A stretch of 64,000 bases of DNA. It comes from Perkinsus marinus ATCC 50983 (taxonomy: Eukaryota > Perkinsozoa > Perkinsida > Perkinsidae). Location of the stretch: NCBI RefSeq assembly GCF_000006405.1, contig NW_003200605.1, positions 343,438 through 407,437 of the forward strand. The letters run 5' to 3'. The stretch's first letter is position 1. Each line of letters opens with the position of its first letter. The notes under the pieces are model-generated. The model was given only the letters and a program-made list of their open reading frames with translations. It was not told where the DNA came from and made no database searches. Made by a program: the position numbers and the translations under genes. This document shows, piece after piece, positions 44,390-54,079 of the stretch.

Positions 44390-47300
44390 ATGGATTCATC
44401 GACGACAAGTGTTGTTTCTTCATTTCTTGAGGCTGCCTATGAGGGCGATATCAACCGCATGAAGGATCTATTGTCCAGCAACTCTGATCTGTCTGTTAAT
44501 GTTCAAGACTATGATAAGAGGACTCCTCTTCATTTGGCTGCTGCTGGTGGTCATATGGATGCTATCATCTACCTGTTAGGTGAAGGAGCTCAGCTGAAGA
44601 CTGATCGTTTCGGCATGCTTCCTATCCATGATGCCGTGGTGAACCAGCACAACGACATCAAGGAAGTGCTCAGTCAGCTCGACCTCAAGTGTGACGGTGG
44701 TGTGTGTTATCTCTCCCCTGAGAATGAGGAAGCTTTGAAGGAGCAAGTGAAGAACACTAACATCTCCCTGACCCCTGAGGATTTGGAAACTAAGATGACT
44801 CAGGTCTTCTCTATCATCATCAAGGAAGGTGTACTCGCTGCCGGCTCTCTTTGGCAAGAGATTGCTTACTACTTTGCTGAGCTCGGCCTTCACCCCAGCT
44901 ACTTCAAGCACTTCACCAGTGCTCAGATTGCCAGACACCTTCATTGCCTTATCGCTGCTAAGAAGGTTGCTGAGGCTACTGAGTCTGACTATATCCATTT
45001 CGAGATTGAGGATGCGGATTCGGCTTTCTATCTCACCACTATGGAGCCTGAGAAGGTCGCCATCACTGATGCCAAGGTTGCCGAGTACATCAACACTGCT
45101 CAGGATTGTGGCTTCTCTGTCACCTTCCTCAAGTCTGAAAAGCCTCCCATGCCTGAAGGAAAGTTCCCTCTTGGCGTCTTTGTTGTTGATAAACAACAGT
45201 TTGACTCCAGTGTCAAGTTCGAGGACATGATGGATGAGACCGATCTCCAGCTTGTGGCTACCCCTCGATTCCTTCAGGAGAGATCTGTTGAAGTACAGAA
45301 GCTTTACCAGACTCTCATTGACGAGACCATGGCTACTCGCAACACTGTTGTTAAGGTGTTCGATGCTCCTGCTAACTTGGCTCAGAAGTCCGGCGCCCAA
45401 GTGTTGCAGCTTGCTGCCTTCGATGTGGATCGTAAGGGAAGTGCTTACATCTCTGAGATCAACGAATGCTTCCGTTCCCATAATGTCGAGCCTAAGAGGT
45501 TCTATGTAGATTCCTTCGCCAATGGCGTTGTCACCTACACCTGTTTCTTCGACCCTACTTTCCAGGGTGAGGCTTTGGAGAAGCTCGCGCAGACTCTCCG
45601 TTATGTGAGCCACTTCAAGCATAACCCGAGGAAGTCCGCATTGGTGTGGGAACTTGTACTCAACAATATGATCACGCCCGAGCATGCTATCTTCCTTATT
45701 ACTGCTGCCAAGTTCATCTTCTCTTTCTTCCCCAAGGAGACTGAGGAGTATCTTGCTTTGGCTGACTATTTCAAGAATGATCCGTCCAAGAAGAGTGAGT
45801 TGGATAGTTTATTCAGAGATACCATGGCTAATGCTATCACCTATGAGAGGATCTATGATGCTCTTAGTTCTAACTATGAGCTCACTCTACCCATGTTCGA
45901 TGACTTCAAAAAGGTTGCCACTGGTCTCTCCAAGCCCTTCTACAATCAGGAGTTGGCTGACAAGGTTGACGATCAAGTTGGATCTCGTTTCGATGCGAAG
46001 ATCTTGAAGACTTTGTTAAAACTCAGTGCTCATCTGCAGATGACTAACTTCTTCAAGGCGGGTACAGCTTCTGCCATTGCAATGAGGTTTGATGGTGAGG
46101 TCCTGGCCGATCGTCCGAGGACTCTCTTCCCCAGGATCCCTTATGCTGTTTATCTGGTCGTTGGCAGAAGCTTCTACGGCTTCCACATCCGATTCACTGA
46201 GATCGCTCGTGGTGGTATCAGGCTCATTCTGTCCAGGAACAGACAGGTGTACAAGAAGAACTGCGCTACTTTGTTGGAGGAAAACTACAACTTGGCCTTC
46301 ACTCAGCAGTTAAAGAACAAGGATATTCCTGAGGGCGGCTCGAAGGGTACCATCCTCATGGATATGGACTCTCAGAACTTGAAGACAAGCGGTCGTGATG
46401 CTTTCAATAGCTATGTTGATGCTCTTCTCGATTGCATCCTTGCCAAGGAGACCGGCCTCCACTCCAACCTTTCCAAGCCTGAGATGCTCTTCTTTGGCCC
46501 CGATGAGAATACTGCTGGATTCATGAAATTGGGTGCTTTGAGAGCCAAGGCTCGTGGTTACAAATACTGGAAGTCTCTAACTACCGGTAAATCCGCCGTC
46601 CTCGGTGGTATTCCTCATGACAAGTACGCCATGACCACCAACTCTATCCATCCATACGTTGTCGAGCTCTTGACTAAGCTGGGTGTTGAGGAGTCTAATC
46701 TCACCAAAGTGATGTCCGGTGGTCCCGATGGTGATCTTGGTTCTAACGAAATTCTCATCTCTAAAGACAAGACAATTGCTATCTGTGATGGTACCGGTGT
46801 TGCTTATGACCCTCAAGGATTGAATAGAGAGGAGCTCACTCGTCTGGCTCATCTCAGAGTTGGTGTTGCCAACTTCTCTCGTGATAAACTGTCATCTGAT
46901 CCGAAGGCATTCTTGGTCACCATTGATGATAAGGATGTAACTCTTCCTAATGGAGATCACTTCAAGTCCGGGGTTGAGGTGCGAAATCATTTCCCAGAGA
47001 TGGAGTACTTCTCTGCTGATCTCTTCATCCCTTGTGGTGGTCGTCCCGGTACTATTAACATTGGTAATGTTGATAAGACCATGTTCAATCCTGAGACTAA
47101 GGAGCTCAAGTTCAAGTATGTTGTGGAGGGTGCCAACTTATTCTTGACCGATGATGCTCGTCGATATCTTGAGGATGCTGGTGTCCAGCTATTCAAGGAT
47201 GCTTCCACTAACAAGGGTGGTGTTACTTCTAGCAGTATGGAGGTGTTCGCTGCTCTTAGCATGGATACGGCTGATCATGACGAGTTCCTTTGCGCTCGTG

Positions 47301-47776
47301 ATGAGACTAGTGCTCCTCCTGAGTTCTACGAACAGTACGTACAGGAGATCCTTGCCGCTGTTCGCCATAATGCCAAGATGGAGTTCAATGGTATCTGGAA
47401 GACTAACCACGAGGTGAAGTATCCTGATGGATCAAGGTATATTCGTAAGACTGATGCCACCATCTTATTGTCTAAGAAGATCAACGACATGCAGTCTTAC
47501 ATCCTTGGCGTACTCGAGGAACACGACCCTGAGAATGACTGGATGGTTCGTGCTGTTCTCAGACGTTGTGTGCCCAGATTGCTTCTTGTTCATTGTGGTT
47601 TGGATAAGATAGTCGAGAACACCCCCGAGGCTTATCTCAATGCTATGGTTGCTACTTGGATTGCTGACGAGTTTGTCTACTCTAACGGTCTGAAGACGAG
47701 CGAGTTCGCCTTCTTCCAGTTCATGCGCTCACTAGAGGAGAAGTCCGAAGGTGAGGTTACCCCTTCTACTATGTGA
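44390..47776 (+). CDS. NAD-dependent glutamate dehydrogenase (large type) with N-terminal ankyrin repeats
   Basis: A 1,128-residue intronless protein. The ATG at 44390 (DSSTTSVVSSF) is chosen; the frame is open to a GTG at 44288, but that stretch is AT-rich and not protein-like. Residues ~8-105 form about three ankyrin repeats (TPLHLAAAGGHMDAIIYLLG, then MLPIHDAVV). The rest matches the 115-kDa-class NAD-GDH of yeast GDH2 type. It has a long regulatory N-terminal region, then the catalytic core with RFTEIARGGIRLI, LKNKDIPEGGSKGTILMD (glycine-rich, catalytic Lys), GPDENTAGFM, the NAD-fold segment VMSGGPDGDLGSNEIL, DLFIPCGGRPGTINIGN and VVEGANLFLTDDARRYLE. It oxidises glutamate to 2-oxoglutarate and ammonia with NAD. 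No mitochondrial presequence is clear. Even codon usage and an uninterrupted frame suggest high expression. Confidence 0.94.
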   Translation: MDSSTTSVVSSFLEAAYEGDINRMKDLLSSNSDLSVNVQDYDKRTPLHLAAAGGHMDAIIYLLGEGAQLKTDRFGMLPIHDAVVNQHNDIKEVLSQLDLKCDGGVCYLSPENEEALKEQVKNTNISLTPEDLETKMTQVFSIIIKEGVLAAGSLWQEIAYYFAELGLHPSYFKHFTSAQIARHLHCLIAAKKVAEATESDYIHFEIEDADSAFYLTTMEPEKVAITDAKVAEYINTAQDCGFSVTFLKSEKPPMPEGKFPLGVFVVDKQQFDSSVKFEDMMDETDLQLVATPRFLQERSVEVQKLYQTLIDETMATRNTVVKVFDAPANLAQKSGAQVLQLAAFDVDRKGSAYISEINECFRSHNVEPKRFYVDSFANGVVTYTCFFDPTFQGEALEKLAQTLRYVSHFKHNPRKSALVWELVLNNMITPEHAIFLITAAKFIFSFFPKETEEYLALADYFKNDPSKKSELDSLFRDTMANAITYERIYDALSSNYELTLPMFDDFKKVATGLSKPFYNQELADKVDDQVGSRFDAKILKTLLKLSAHLQMTNFFKAGTASAIAMRFDGEVLADRPRTLFPRIPYAVYLVVGRSFYGFHIRFTEIARGGIRLILSRNRQVYKKNCATLLEENYNLAFTQQLKNKDIPEGGSKGTILMDMDSQNLKTSGRDAFNSYVDALLDCILAKETGLHSNLSKPEMLFFGPDENTAGFMKLGALRAKARGYKYWKSLTTGKSAVLGGIPHDKYAMTTNSIHPYVVELLTKLGVEESNLTKVMSGGPDGDLGSNEILISKDKTIAICDGTGVAYDPQGLNREELTRLAHLRVGVANFSRDKLSSDPKAFLVTIDDKDVTLPNGDHFKSGVEVRNHFPEMEYFSADLFIPCGGRPGTINIGNVDKTMFNPETKELKFKYVVEGANLFLTDDARRYLEDAGVQLFKDASTNKGGVTSSSMEVFAALSMDTADHDEFLCARDETSAPPEFYEQYVQEILAAVRHNAKMEFNGIWKTNHEVKYPDGSRYIRKTDATILLSKKINDMQSYILGVLEEHDPENDWMVRAVLRRCVPRLLLVHCGLDKIVENTPEAYLNAMVATWIADEFVYSNGLKTSEFAFFQFMRSLEEKSEGEVTPSTM

Positions 47777-48042
47777 TTAACCAAAGTTTCCATATACTAG
47801 CTACATAGGGCATTCTACGTGAGTAGTTGCCGAATGTTTATAGCACTCTACTATTACACCTTACTTTTCCCATATATCTGAGTGGGAATACTCATGTTTT
47901 GATCCTGAGCTCGTTTGTATAGTCTGTTAAAGTTCAGCTCTCCGATTTCGCTATGAATCCCAGATTGTTGCGTTCTGGCAGGGAGAAGCTTCTGGGTTAT
48001 GGTTGTATTTTCTCAGTTTGTTGTTCTCATCGTATCATCAAA
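47777..48042. other. Intergenic spacer between glutamate dehydrogenase and uridine phosphorylase
   Basis: 266 bases. A pyrimidine-rich tract ending in an AG (gtattttctcag at about 48006-48017) sits 25 bases upstream of the phosphorylase ATG and is a plausible trans-splice acceptor. An in-frame ATG at 47953 exists, but its product (NPRLLRSGREKLLGYG) is not conserved in the family. Confidence 0.5.
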
Positions 48043-48918
48043 ATGGCTGATCCTGATTTCAAGCCTATGCATGTGACCGTCGGTCGTGAACATTGCCTTG
48101 GTAACAATGGTCTCGGTCGTTTCTGGATCCTACCTGGATCGCGTGACCGTGCTAAGCATATAGCCGAGAACTATTTCCGAGATGTAGAAGTGATTCCCTC
48201 TCCTCGTGGTCATGATGGTTACATTGGCAAGTACGATGCCCCTGACGGAACTGTTGTCGACATTGGTGTTATCTCTACCGGTATGGGTGCTCCAAGTGTT
48301 GACATCATCGCCACTGAGATGATCAAGCTTGGTGCCAAGGTCCTCGTCAGAGTTGGTACCGCTGGTGCCATGCAGAAGACTCTCGGAATCGGTGATATCG
48401 TTATCGCTACTGGTGCCATTCGTGATGAGGGTACGACAAGGCACTACATGCCTCTCGAGTTCCCTGCTCTTGGATCGGCTGCTGTTGTCACTGCTATGTC
48501 CAGCGCTGCGCAGTTGGAGCTGGAGGACGAAGATGAACATACTGAGGGTGGTGCCCAGTGGATCTACGATGCTGGTCCGGTCCATACTAAGGATTCCCTC
48601 ATGGCTAGGGAGTTCAAGTTTGGTCCCTATGGTCCTGAGCACAAACGCTACATGGAAGTCTTGGAGAAACTGGGGTGTTTGGCCTCTGAGATGGAAGTAG
48701 CCATGCTCTTCACTTTAGGGCAAGTGTATGGTGTCAAGACTGGTTGTGTTCTCGCTCTTATCGGTGGTGGTAGTGATCCCATCTCTGATAAAGCCAACCT
48801 CAAGAGTGAGGCTGTTGCTCGTTCATGCAGGATTGTATGCCGAGGTATGGCTCAATTGAAGAAGAACATGGATAGATTCGCCAGTAAGGCGTCGTTGCTA
48901 GGTCGAACTGATGAGTAA
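48043..48918 (+). CDS. Uridine phosphorylase (PNP/UDP phosphorylase family)
   Basis: A 291-residue intronless enzyme cleaving uridine with phosphate to uracil and ribose-1-phosphate in pyrimidine salvage. The start at 48043 (ADPDFKPMHVTVGREHCLG) is preferred over an upstream in-frame ATG because a pyrimidine tract and AG lie just before it. Family features: ILPGSRDRAKHIAENYF (phosphate-site Gly/Arg), VISTGMGAPSVDIIATEMI, VRVGTAGAMQ (phosphate-contacting Arg), DIVIATGAIRDEGTTRHYMP (base-site Arg region) and ASEMEVAMLFTLG (ribose-binding Met/Glu). Length is slightly above the bacterial enzymes because of an acidic insert (QLELEDEDEHTEGGAQ). It follows the glutamate dehydrogenase on the same strand 266 bases downstream. 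Specificity for uridine over other nucleosides is inferred from overall resemblance. Confidence 0.9.
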   Translation: MADPDFKPMHVTVGREHCLGNNGLGRFWILPGSRDRAKHIAENYFRDVEVIPSPRGHDGYIGKYDAPDGTVVDIGVISTGMGAPSVDIIATEMIKLGAKVLVRVGTAGAMQKTLGIGDIVIATGAIRDEGTTRHYMPLEFPALGSAAVVTAMSSAAQLELEDEDEHTEGGAQWIYDAGPVHTKDSLMAREFKFGPYGPEHKRYMEVLEKLGCLASEMEVAMLFTLGQVYGVKTGCVLALIGGGSDPISDKANLKSEAVARSCRIVCRGMAQLKKNMDRFASKASLLGRTDE

Positions 48919-49796
48919 GTCTGTGACGTTAACGGTACCGAGAGATCTTGGTGCCTTATCGTGTACAGCCTCATAACAATCCTATTCGGATCGTGTCAAA
49001 GTTTCTTATAATAATAATATTAGTATGCGGCTGTTATGTATTGACTGGTACTGATTTGTTGGTGTTGATCCTTTTTATGCCAAGAACATCAGTAGCCTCC
49101 TCTCCCCCATATCATTGCAACGGAAGTTATATCCTATGGTTGTTCTGCTTTATTTTCTAGTCTCCATCGTACATTCTCTTGAATTGTGTTACTAAGTGGG
49201 ATGTTGAGTGTATTCTGCATCCCGTATTCATTTGACGTGACGGCTTTGCTGAAGTTGGAATATGGGAAATGGTCATTGACATTGACCATTTAAGAGTAGA
49301 GGTTTCTGAACTGTTCCGGGCTTTATCAACCACATTCAGCCTCTGGACAGCCAGTGATGTGAAACTTGGACGTACGCACTATACGTGGGGTGCTATATAT
49401 GTATTGAGTGAGATTAAGCAGCATTTCTCGGACGAGTGGTTTCATCGATTCGGGATGATGAAGTACATTTTTCCTTTCAGGTCGAGAGATCAGGAGCGTG
49501 AGGGTTGTCTGCGCCTCTCCTTCCCAAATTTTCGTACCAAACGTTCTTACGCAAACTGAGAAGTCGACACCTACGTGCTGATGACGTCATGACTAACGCG
49601 ATATGATGGGGCGGACCGGAACTCAGCTGCACCATAACTTGCACTATCAGTTTCTTATCGACATGATGATGTGTTCCCTTTCTCGAGGAGGAATTCCCAT
49701 AACCCGCATTATACTAAGTACTCTACAACATACGACGATACCAGATATGTGTGATATACGGTTGCCATAACAATCCATTCATACTAAGATCACTCT
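48919..49796. other. Intergenic region, nothing recognised
   Basis: A convergent spacer between the phosphorylase (+) and the membrane-protein gene (-). There is an AT-rich 3' flank after 48918. No repeat family or RNA gene is seen. Confidence 0.5.
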
Positions 49797-51318
49797 TTAA
49801 TCACTCTTCTTCTTGCTCCGTCTACTAACGTAAGCTAAGAAGGCAAGCAGCACTACTGCCTTACCAAAGCGTAAAAGAATCTCATTCGTAACATCCATGG
49901 TAATGTCATTGCCACATAGCCAATACCATTCAGATTCGTCTTCTGGAGTGGTCTCAAGGCATTTAATGTTAAAGGCCACGTCCCCATCGTCGACTTTAAC
50001 TGGGCACAGATACCGCTCGCGGTTATTTGTTCCCCAGCCGACCACTTCCATCTCTCCTCGACAATCACGATTAACGAAAGGTTGACCGTACGAGTATCGT
50101 AGGTTGCTGCCGGCGGTGTTGTAGAAGACCACCCACAGAACGCCCATCCCGAATACATAGAACCAAGCCAGACCGAGGGTGCTCATAGCCCTCGGCTTAG
50201 ACTCGCGTACATTTCTCAAAAGGGCGAAGACTGATAGTGAAACGACGATGTAGGTCGCCAGTTGTGCTTGGTCGTAGACGTCATCAAGTGGATGGAATAT
50301 CAACACGAACGGTATGAGAAAAAGTAGCGGCATCAGGAAAACTGAGCCTATCATGAAGAATAGTGGTGCTCGATATCTCGTCAAGGCGTAGACCAAACCG
50401 AGGGCGCTTGTTTGACCATGGAACCAGAAGCCCGACGACAGGGGGATCTGAAACAAGTGAGCAGCTACCGACATTTCATGCTGATTCCCGCAGCATGCAA
50501 TCGTCTAAGCTTCTGCACCTACACCAGCTCGGCGCGCAAGGTATGCCGGGTCGCCCTCGTGCCATACCCACCAGAGAAAGTGAGTGCCAGTGGCGTCCAA
50601 GAGCTCATACAGGACGTGACCAATGAGACCTGAAGAGGCCTAGGAAATAGGAATGATCGGCTCAGATGATTCTCGAGACCATCAATGGTCTTGGAACTTT
50701 AGTCGGATACATTCAAATGCGCATAACGCTTACCATACAAATTGAAACTTCCTCTACACATGAAGGCAATAGGAATCGAGAAACATGTGCATCAGCGTTA
50801 TCATCACAAGATCTCGTACTCACCGGCTATCAGAGCCAGCTCAAGTTTCTTAAAGAAATTCTCCGTGCGCGAGCCCGAGAGGGAGAAAGCGAGCTGAAGC
50901 GATATGTATTGGAGTCCACCGTAGAGTCCCACCAGAGTGTATCTACGTTACAGAGAGATGATCGACAACATCAACATGCTTTGATCATACAATAGCACTA
51001 TCCGTCCTGTCACAGAGATGCACGCCTGGCTGTACAGGGCGTTGTCTATCTAACAGGTGTTGTTGGTATTGAATCAAGCCGCCTTGGTTACTTGTGGATG
51101 AAGAGATGTAAAGAACTCAACAGCGCTACCACCAAGAGCGCACCCGATCCATTGGGCCACGGGACTGCTGGGTTGCGACTCTAAAAGAACATTCGAGCCT
51201 CCTGCGGACACGTTCTGCTATAATCACACAACAAGCGACAGCCTGAGGCTCATCTACACCTACTTCGGTTGATATAAGCATGAGCGAAGGTAATAAAGCC
51301 TAGGAAGAAGAAGAACAT
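49797..51318 (-). CDS. Unrecognised multi-pass membrane protein
   Basis: Seven exons on the minus strand: 51264-51318, 51092-51180, 50991-51049, 50824-50942, 50734-50753, 50523-50639 and 49797-50447. The phases agree at each join, giving 369 residues; introns are 83, 42, 48, 70, 94 and 75 nt. One exon is only 20 nt. About seven or eight hydrophobic helices are apparent. Notable segments are VAQWIGCALGGSAVEFFTSL, GLIGHVLYELLDATGTHFLW then WVWHEGDP (a Trp/His/Asp-rich conserved-looking motif), and a large non-cytosolic loop near residue 290-340 with several Cys and Trp (RYLCPVKVDDGD, ESEWYWLCGNDIT). It ends in a basic tail (RRSKKKSD). The start at 51318 (FFFFLGFITFAHAY) is the first ATG found but could be preceded by more exons. 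No known family is assigned. Confidence 0.68.
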
Positions 51319-52681
51319 CTCGCCAGATACGAAACAAGGGTTTAACCTGTACAGGGTGTAACAGTTAGCACTTGGGCAGGTATGCAATTACTTCCACATG
51401 TCAAAGGGATTGTAAACAGTTATAGCCCAAGTATCAACCAGAGGGGTCGGCAGCGCCACAGTTTCCCCACTGGTTAGGACTGTTGTGCTCATGATCTTGA
51501 TGGAACCTCTTAACTCAAGTTCTGGATCTTTTCCTGTACCGGTGTTATGGGAGTAGACCGTTAGGTAGAATATCAGGCGTAACGAGCCCAATAACCGAGT
51601 TAATGAAATGACAACTAACACGGATATTCGTATTAGGACGGACTGTTAATACGTTGGACTGTACGACTATGACGTGAGCACAATGAACACAAGAAACACA
51701 ATAAACATATCGAAGTGTGATCGTAAAAAGCGCTCGTCTTAATAAACGATGGTGTTCAAGACGGATAGTATCAACAATGAGAGTAATACAATCCTGCAAT
51801 CTCACTTTTTGCTTATATATGCGGATTTGCCAAAAACCATAATTTTCGACAGTCTCACTTATTTGCTCTTGTGTATATGCTGCTTATTGAGTTGTGACGT
51901 AGCAACCACATTTACACCCCAGCAATTGCTACACCATTTAAGCATCTAGTTCGTCTTTGGAACCATCAATTTCGCCGGTACGCGCGAAGTTGGAGGTACG
52001 AATCCGAGTTGGGAAGATCACATTCACAATTAGAACATTCAAGTTCGTCATAGAACATCCAAGTTCATCCGAAGTCGATAGGAAGTTCAAGTTCATGTTA
52101 ATAGAACTTTTGATTTCGACTTTCGAACCTTCGAATTCGTCATAGAACTTTCAATTTCGTCGAGTACACCTTCAGACCTTCAATTTCGTCCCTTTAAGAA
52201 AATCGACTTAGTTGTCCGGAACTTCAATTTCGTGTTACCGGGGGAATTATGCTGGTACTCTCATGATGATGCTTATGCTAAGTGGTCGCGGTGCACAACC
52301 TAACTACCACTACAGCAACATCGAAGGCACTACTGAAAATCCTCATATCAATGTCATGTCACATGAATAGTGCGGCCAGCTCCTCATATGACTGGTCCGA
52401 ACAATAAACAAGATGTAACATCTTGGAGAAAGAGATGTTTTCAAGAACATTTGAGGGATGTTTAGTTATGATCAGTGTCCAACACTCCATTCGTGAAAAG
52501 TATTCACCAACTCAAAAAGCCGTAGTAGCAACATTGAAAAGGTTACTCAACCTCATCGCTAATAGGGCCTTAGGCCACTTATAATTTTCACATTCAACAT
52601 CAGTGTGCAAATAACGGGATAAAACAGCAGGAAACGAGGAACAGCACTAAGTAAATCCTCGAGGGAACTCTAGAATGACAT
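51319..52681. other. Intergenic region with CGAAATTGA/GAACTTTCAATTTCG repeat array
   Basis: About 51955-52235 is built of repeated variants of gaactttcaatttcgtc. No gene is supported. The last ~130 bases are the 3' flank of malate dehydrogenase. Confidence 0.6.
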
Positions 52682-53662
52682 CTACTGGCTTTCAACCATG
52701 AAATCAGTTCCTCTCTTAATATCTTCACGGAGTTTCTCAAGAGTCTCCACCATCCTCTTCTGCTCGTGTGGAGTCAAACCAACGAGCTTCTCAACTTTCT
52801 CAACACCTACCGGTCCAAAAGTGCAGATATGAGCAAAGAACTGTACGTCCTCATAAGGCTCGTTGACATAAGCACAGGCTGTATGGCTTTCGCCCTTTAA
52901 CCCGCGGATAACTATATCCACGAACTGGGCAGCCGAGTAAGCCATTGAAAGGCTAGCCGACCCGGCACCAGCGAGTGCATCAACAACCTCAGTAACTGCA
53001 TTTTGAACATGATCATCAAGCTCTTCGATGCTTTCTTCGTTCAGCTTGACATAAGGAGTTGCCTTAGAGAATAGAGGGAGGATAGCACAGCCACCATGAC
53101 CACCAACAACAGGGACGTCAACTTTTTCAACATCCATACCAGTAGCCTCAGCATAGAATGTCCTGGCACGTGTCACATCAAGGGTGGTGATACCCACGAT
53201 CTTCCTCGAGTCGTATACGCCAGCCTTCTTGTAAACTTCAGCAGTGATGGGCACGAGAGCAGTCTCGGGGTTCGACAAGATGCAGACAACAGCCTCAGGA
53301 GCATACTTGGCGAACGCAGTTGCCAAGTCACGCATTATACCAGCGTTGACGTTGAAAAGATCATCTCTAGACATACCAGGCTTTTGAGCGATACCAGCAG
53401 TACAAACGATGACTTTAGACCCTGTAAGTGCGGCCTCGAGCTCAGTAGGACCAGCATAACCCTTGACCTTAGCAGGAGAGTTGATGTGAGAGGAATCAGC
53501 AGCAACACCAGCAACAGGTACACGGGCTTGCTTGACATCGTACAAGGCCAACTCAGTGATCATTGGGTTCATCTTCAGCAACAACGAAAGCGGCATGCCG
53601 ATAGCACCGGAGGCTCCAACGAGAGTGACTTTCATGTCGGTAGTAGTAGTGGTGAAACTCAT
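52682..53662 (-). CDS. Malate dehydrogenase (NAD-dependent)
   Basis: A 326-residue intronless enzyme interconverting malate and oxaloacetate. The ATG at 53662 (SFTTTTTDMKVTLVGASG) is preferred: the frame extends upstream only to a TTG, and a tract ending ctgttattctag lies just before it; the inner ATG at 53632 is also possible. Motifs: VTLVGASGAIGMPLSLLLK (NAD-binding glycines), PGMSRDDLFNVNAGI (substrate-binding Arg), VCILSNPETALVP, VGITTLDVTRARTFYAE (catalytic Asp and substrate Arg) and VPVVGGHGGCAILPLFSK (catalytic His). The order and length match mitochondrial/bacterial-type MDH. There is no strong targeting peptide, so the location is undecided. It links the TCA/malate shuttle to the glutamate and transaminase enzymes of this window. 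Confidence 0.95.
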   Translation of the reverse strand: MSFTTTTTDMKVTLVGASGAIGMPLSLLLKMNPMITELALYDVKQARVPVAGVAADSSHINSPAKVKGYAGPTELEAALTGSKVIVCTAGIAQKPGMSRDDLFNVNAGIMRDLATAFAKYAPEAVVCILSNPETALVPITAEVYKKAGVYDSRKIVGITTLDVTRARTFYAEATGMDVEKVDVPVVGGHGGCAILPLFSKATPYVKLNEESIEELDDHVQNAVTEVVDALAGAGSASLSMAYSAAQFVDIVIRGLKGESHTACAYVNEPYEDVQFFAHICTFGPVGVEKVEKLVGLTPHEQKRMVETLEKLREDIKRGTDFMVESQ

Positions 53663-54079
53663 GAGAAAACTAGAATAACAGTTGCAATTAAAAGAAACTG
53701 AGAAAACATGAAGTAAACTTCTATATGACATGAATACCAACTTCAATTACAATAAACAATTTATAATAGAGTTCCAAGTTTATGAAAGGTCATACTGCAG
53801 CGTAGCGCGTCGTAAGCTTTGTGCAGTTGTCGATCAGTTTGTGTAGTAGCTTCCACAAGAGGCCAAATAAGGGCCAAAGCCAATAATTCAACCATCAGTT
53901 GACACATTATGGTGTACTGCAATCTGTAAAACTACGACGTCCGTAATGAGTTAATACCGAGACCCATAATACAGCAAGCATCAGCGCGAGTGCTATCGGG
54001 GACAACTTCACAGAACTCCTGCACGCATGCCCATGAACGCAAAGTACCCGAGTTCGATTCCCGGAGAGAACATCACGAA
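53663..54079. other. Spacer, 5' flank of malate dehydrogenase
   Basis: Nothing coding is seen. A tRNA-B-box-like string (gagttcgattcccggag, about 54048-54064) occurs without a matching acceptor stem. Confidence 0.45.

Noticed and set aside
44576-45685. 369-residue frame on the minus strand
   Set aside because: It is the antisense shadow of the glutamate dehydrogenase coding sequence. The plus strand has clear family motifs and the minus frame has none.
48130-48642. 170-residue minus-strand frame
   Set aside because: Antisense shadow of uridine phosphorylase.
53096-53701. 201-residue plus-strand frame
   Set aside because: Antisense shadow of malate dehydrogenase.
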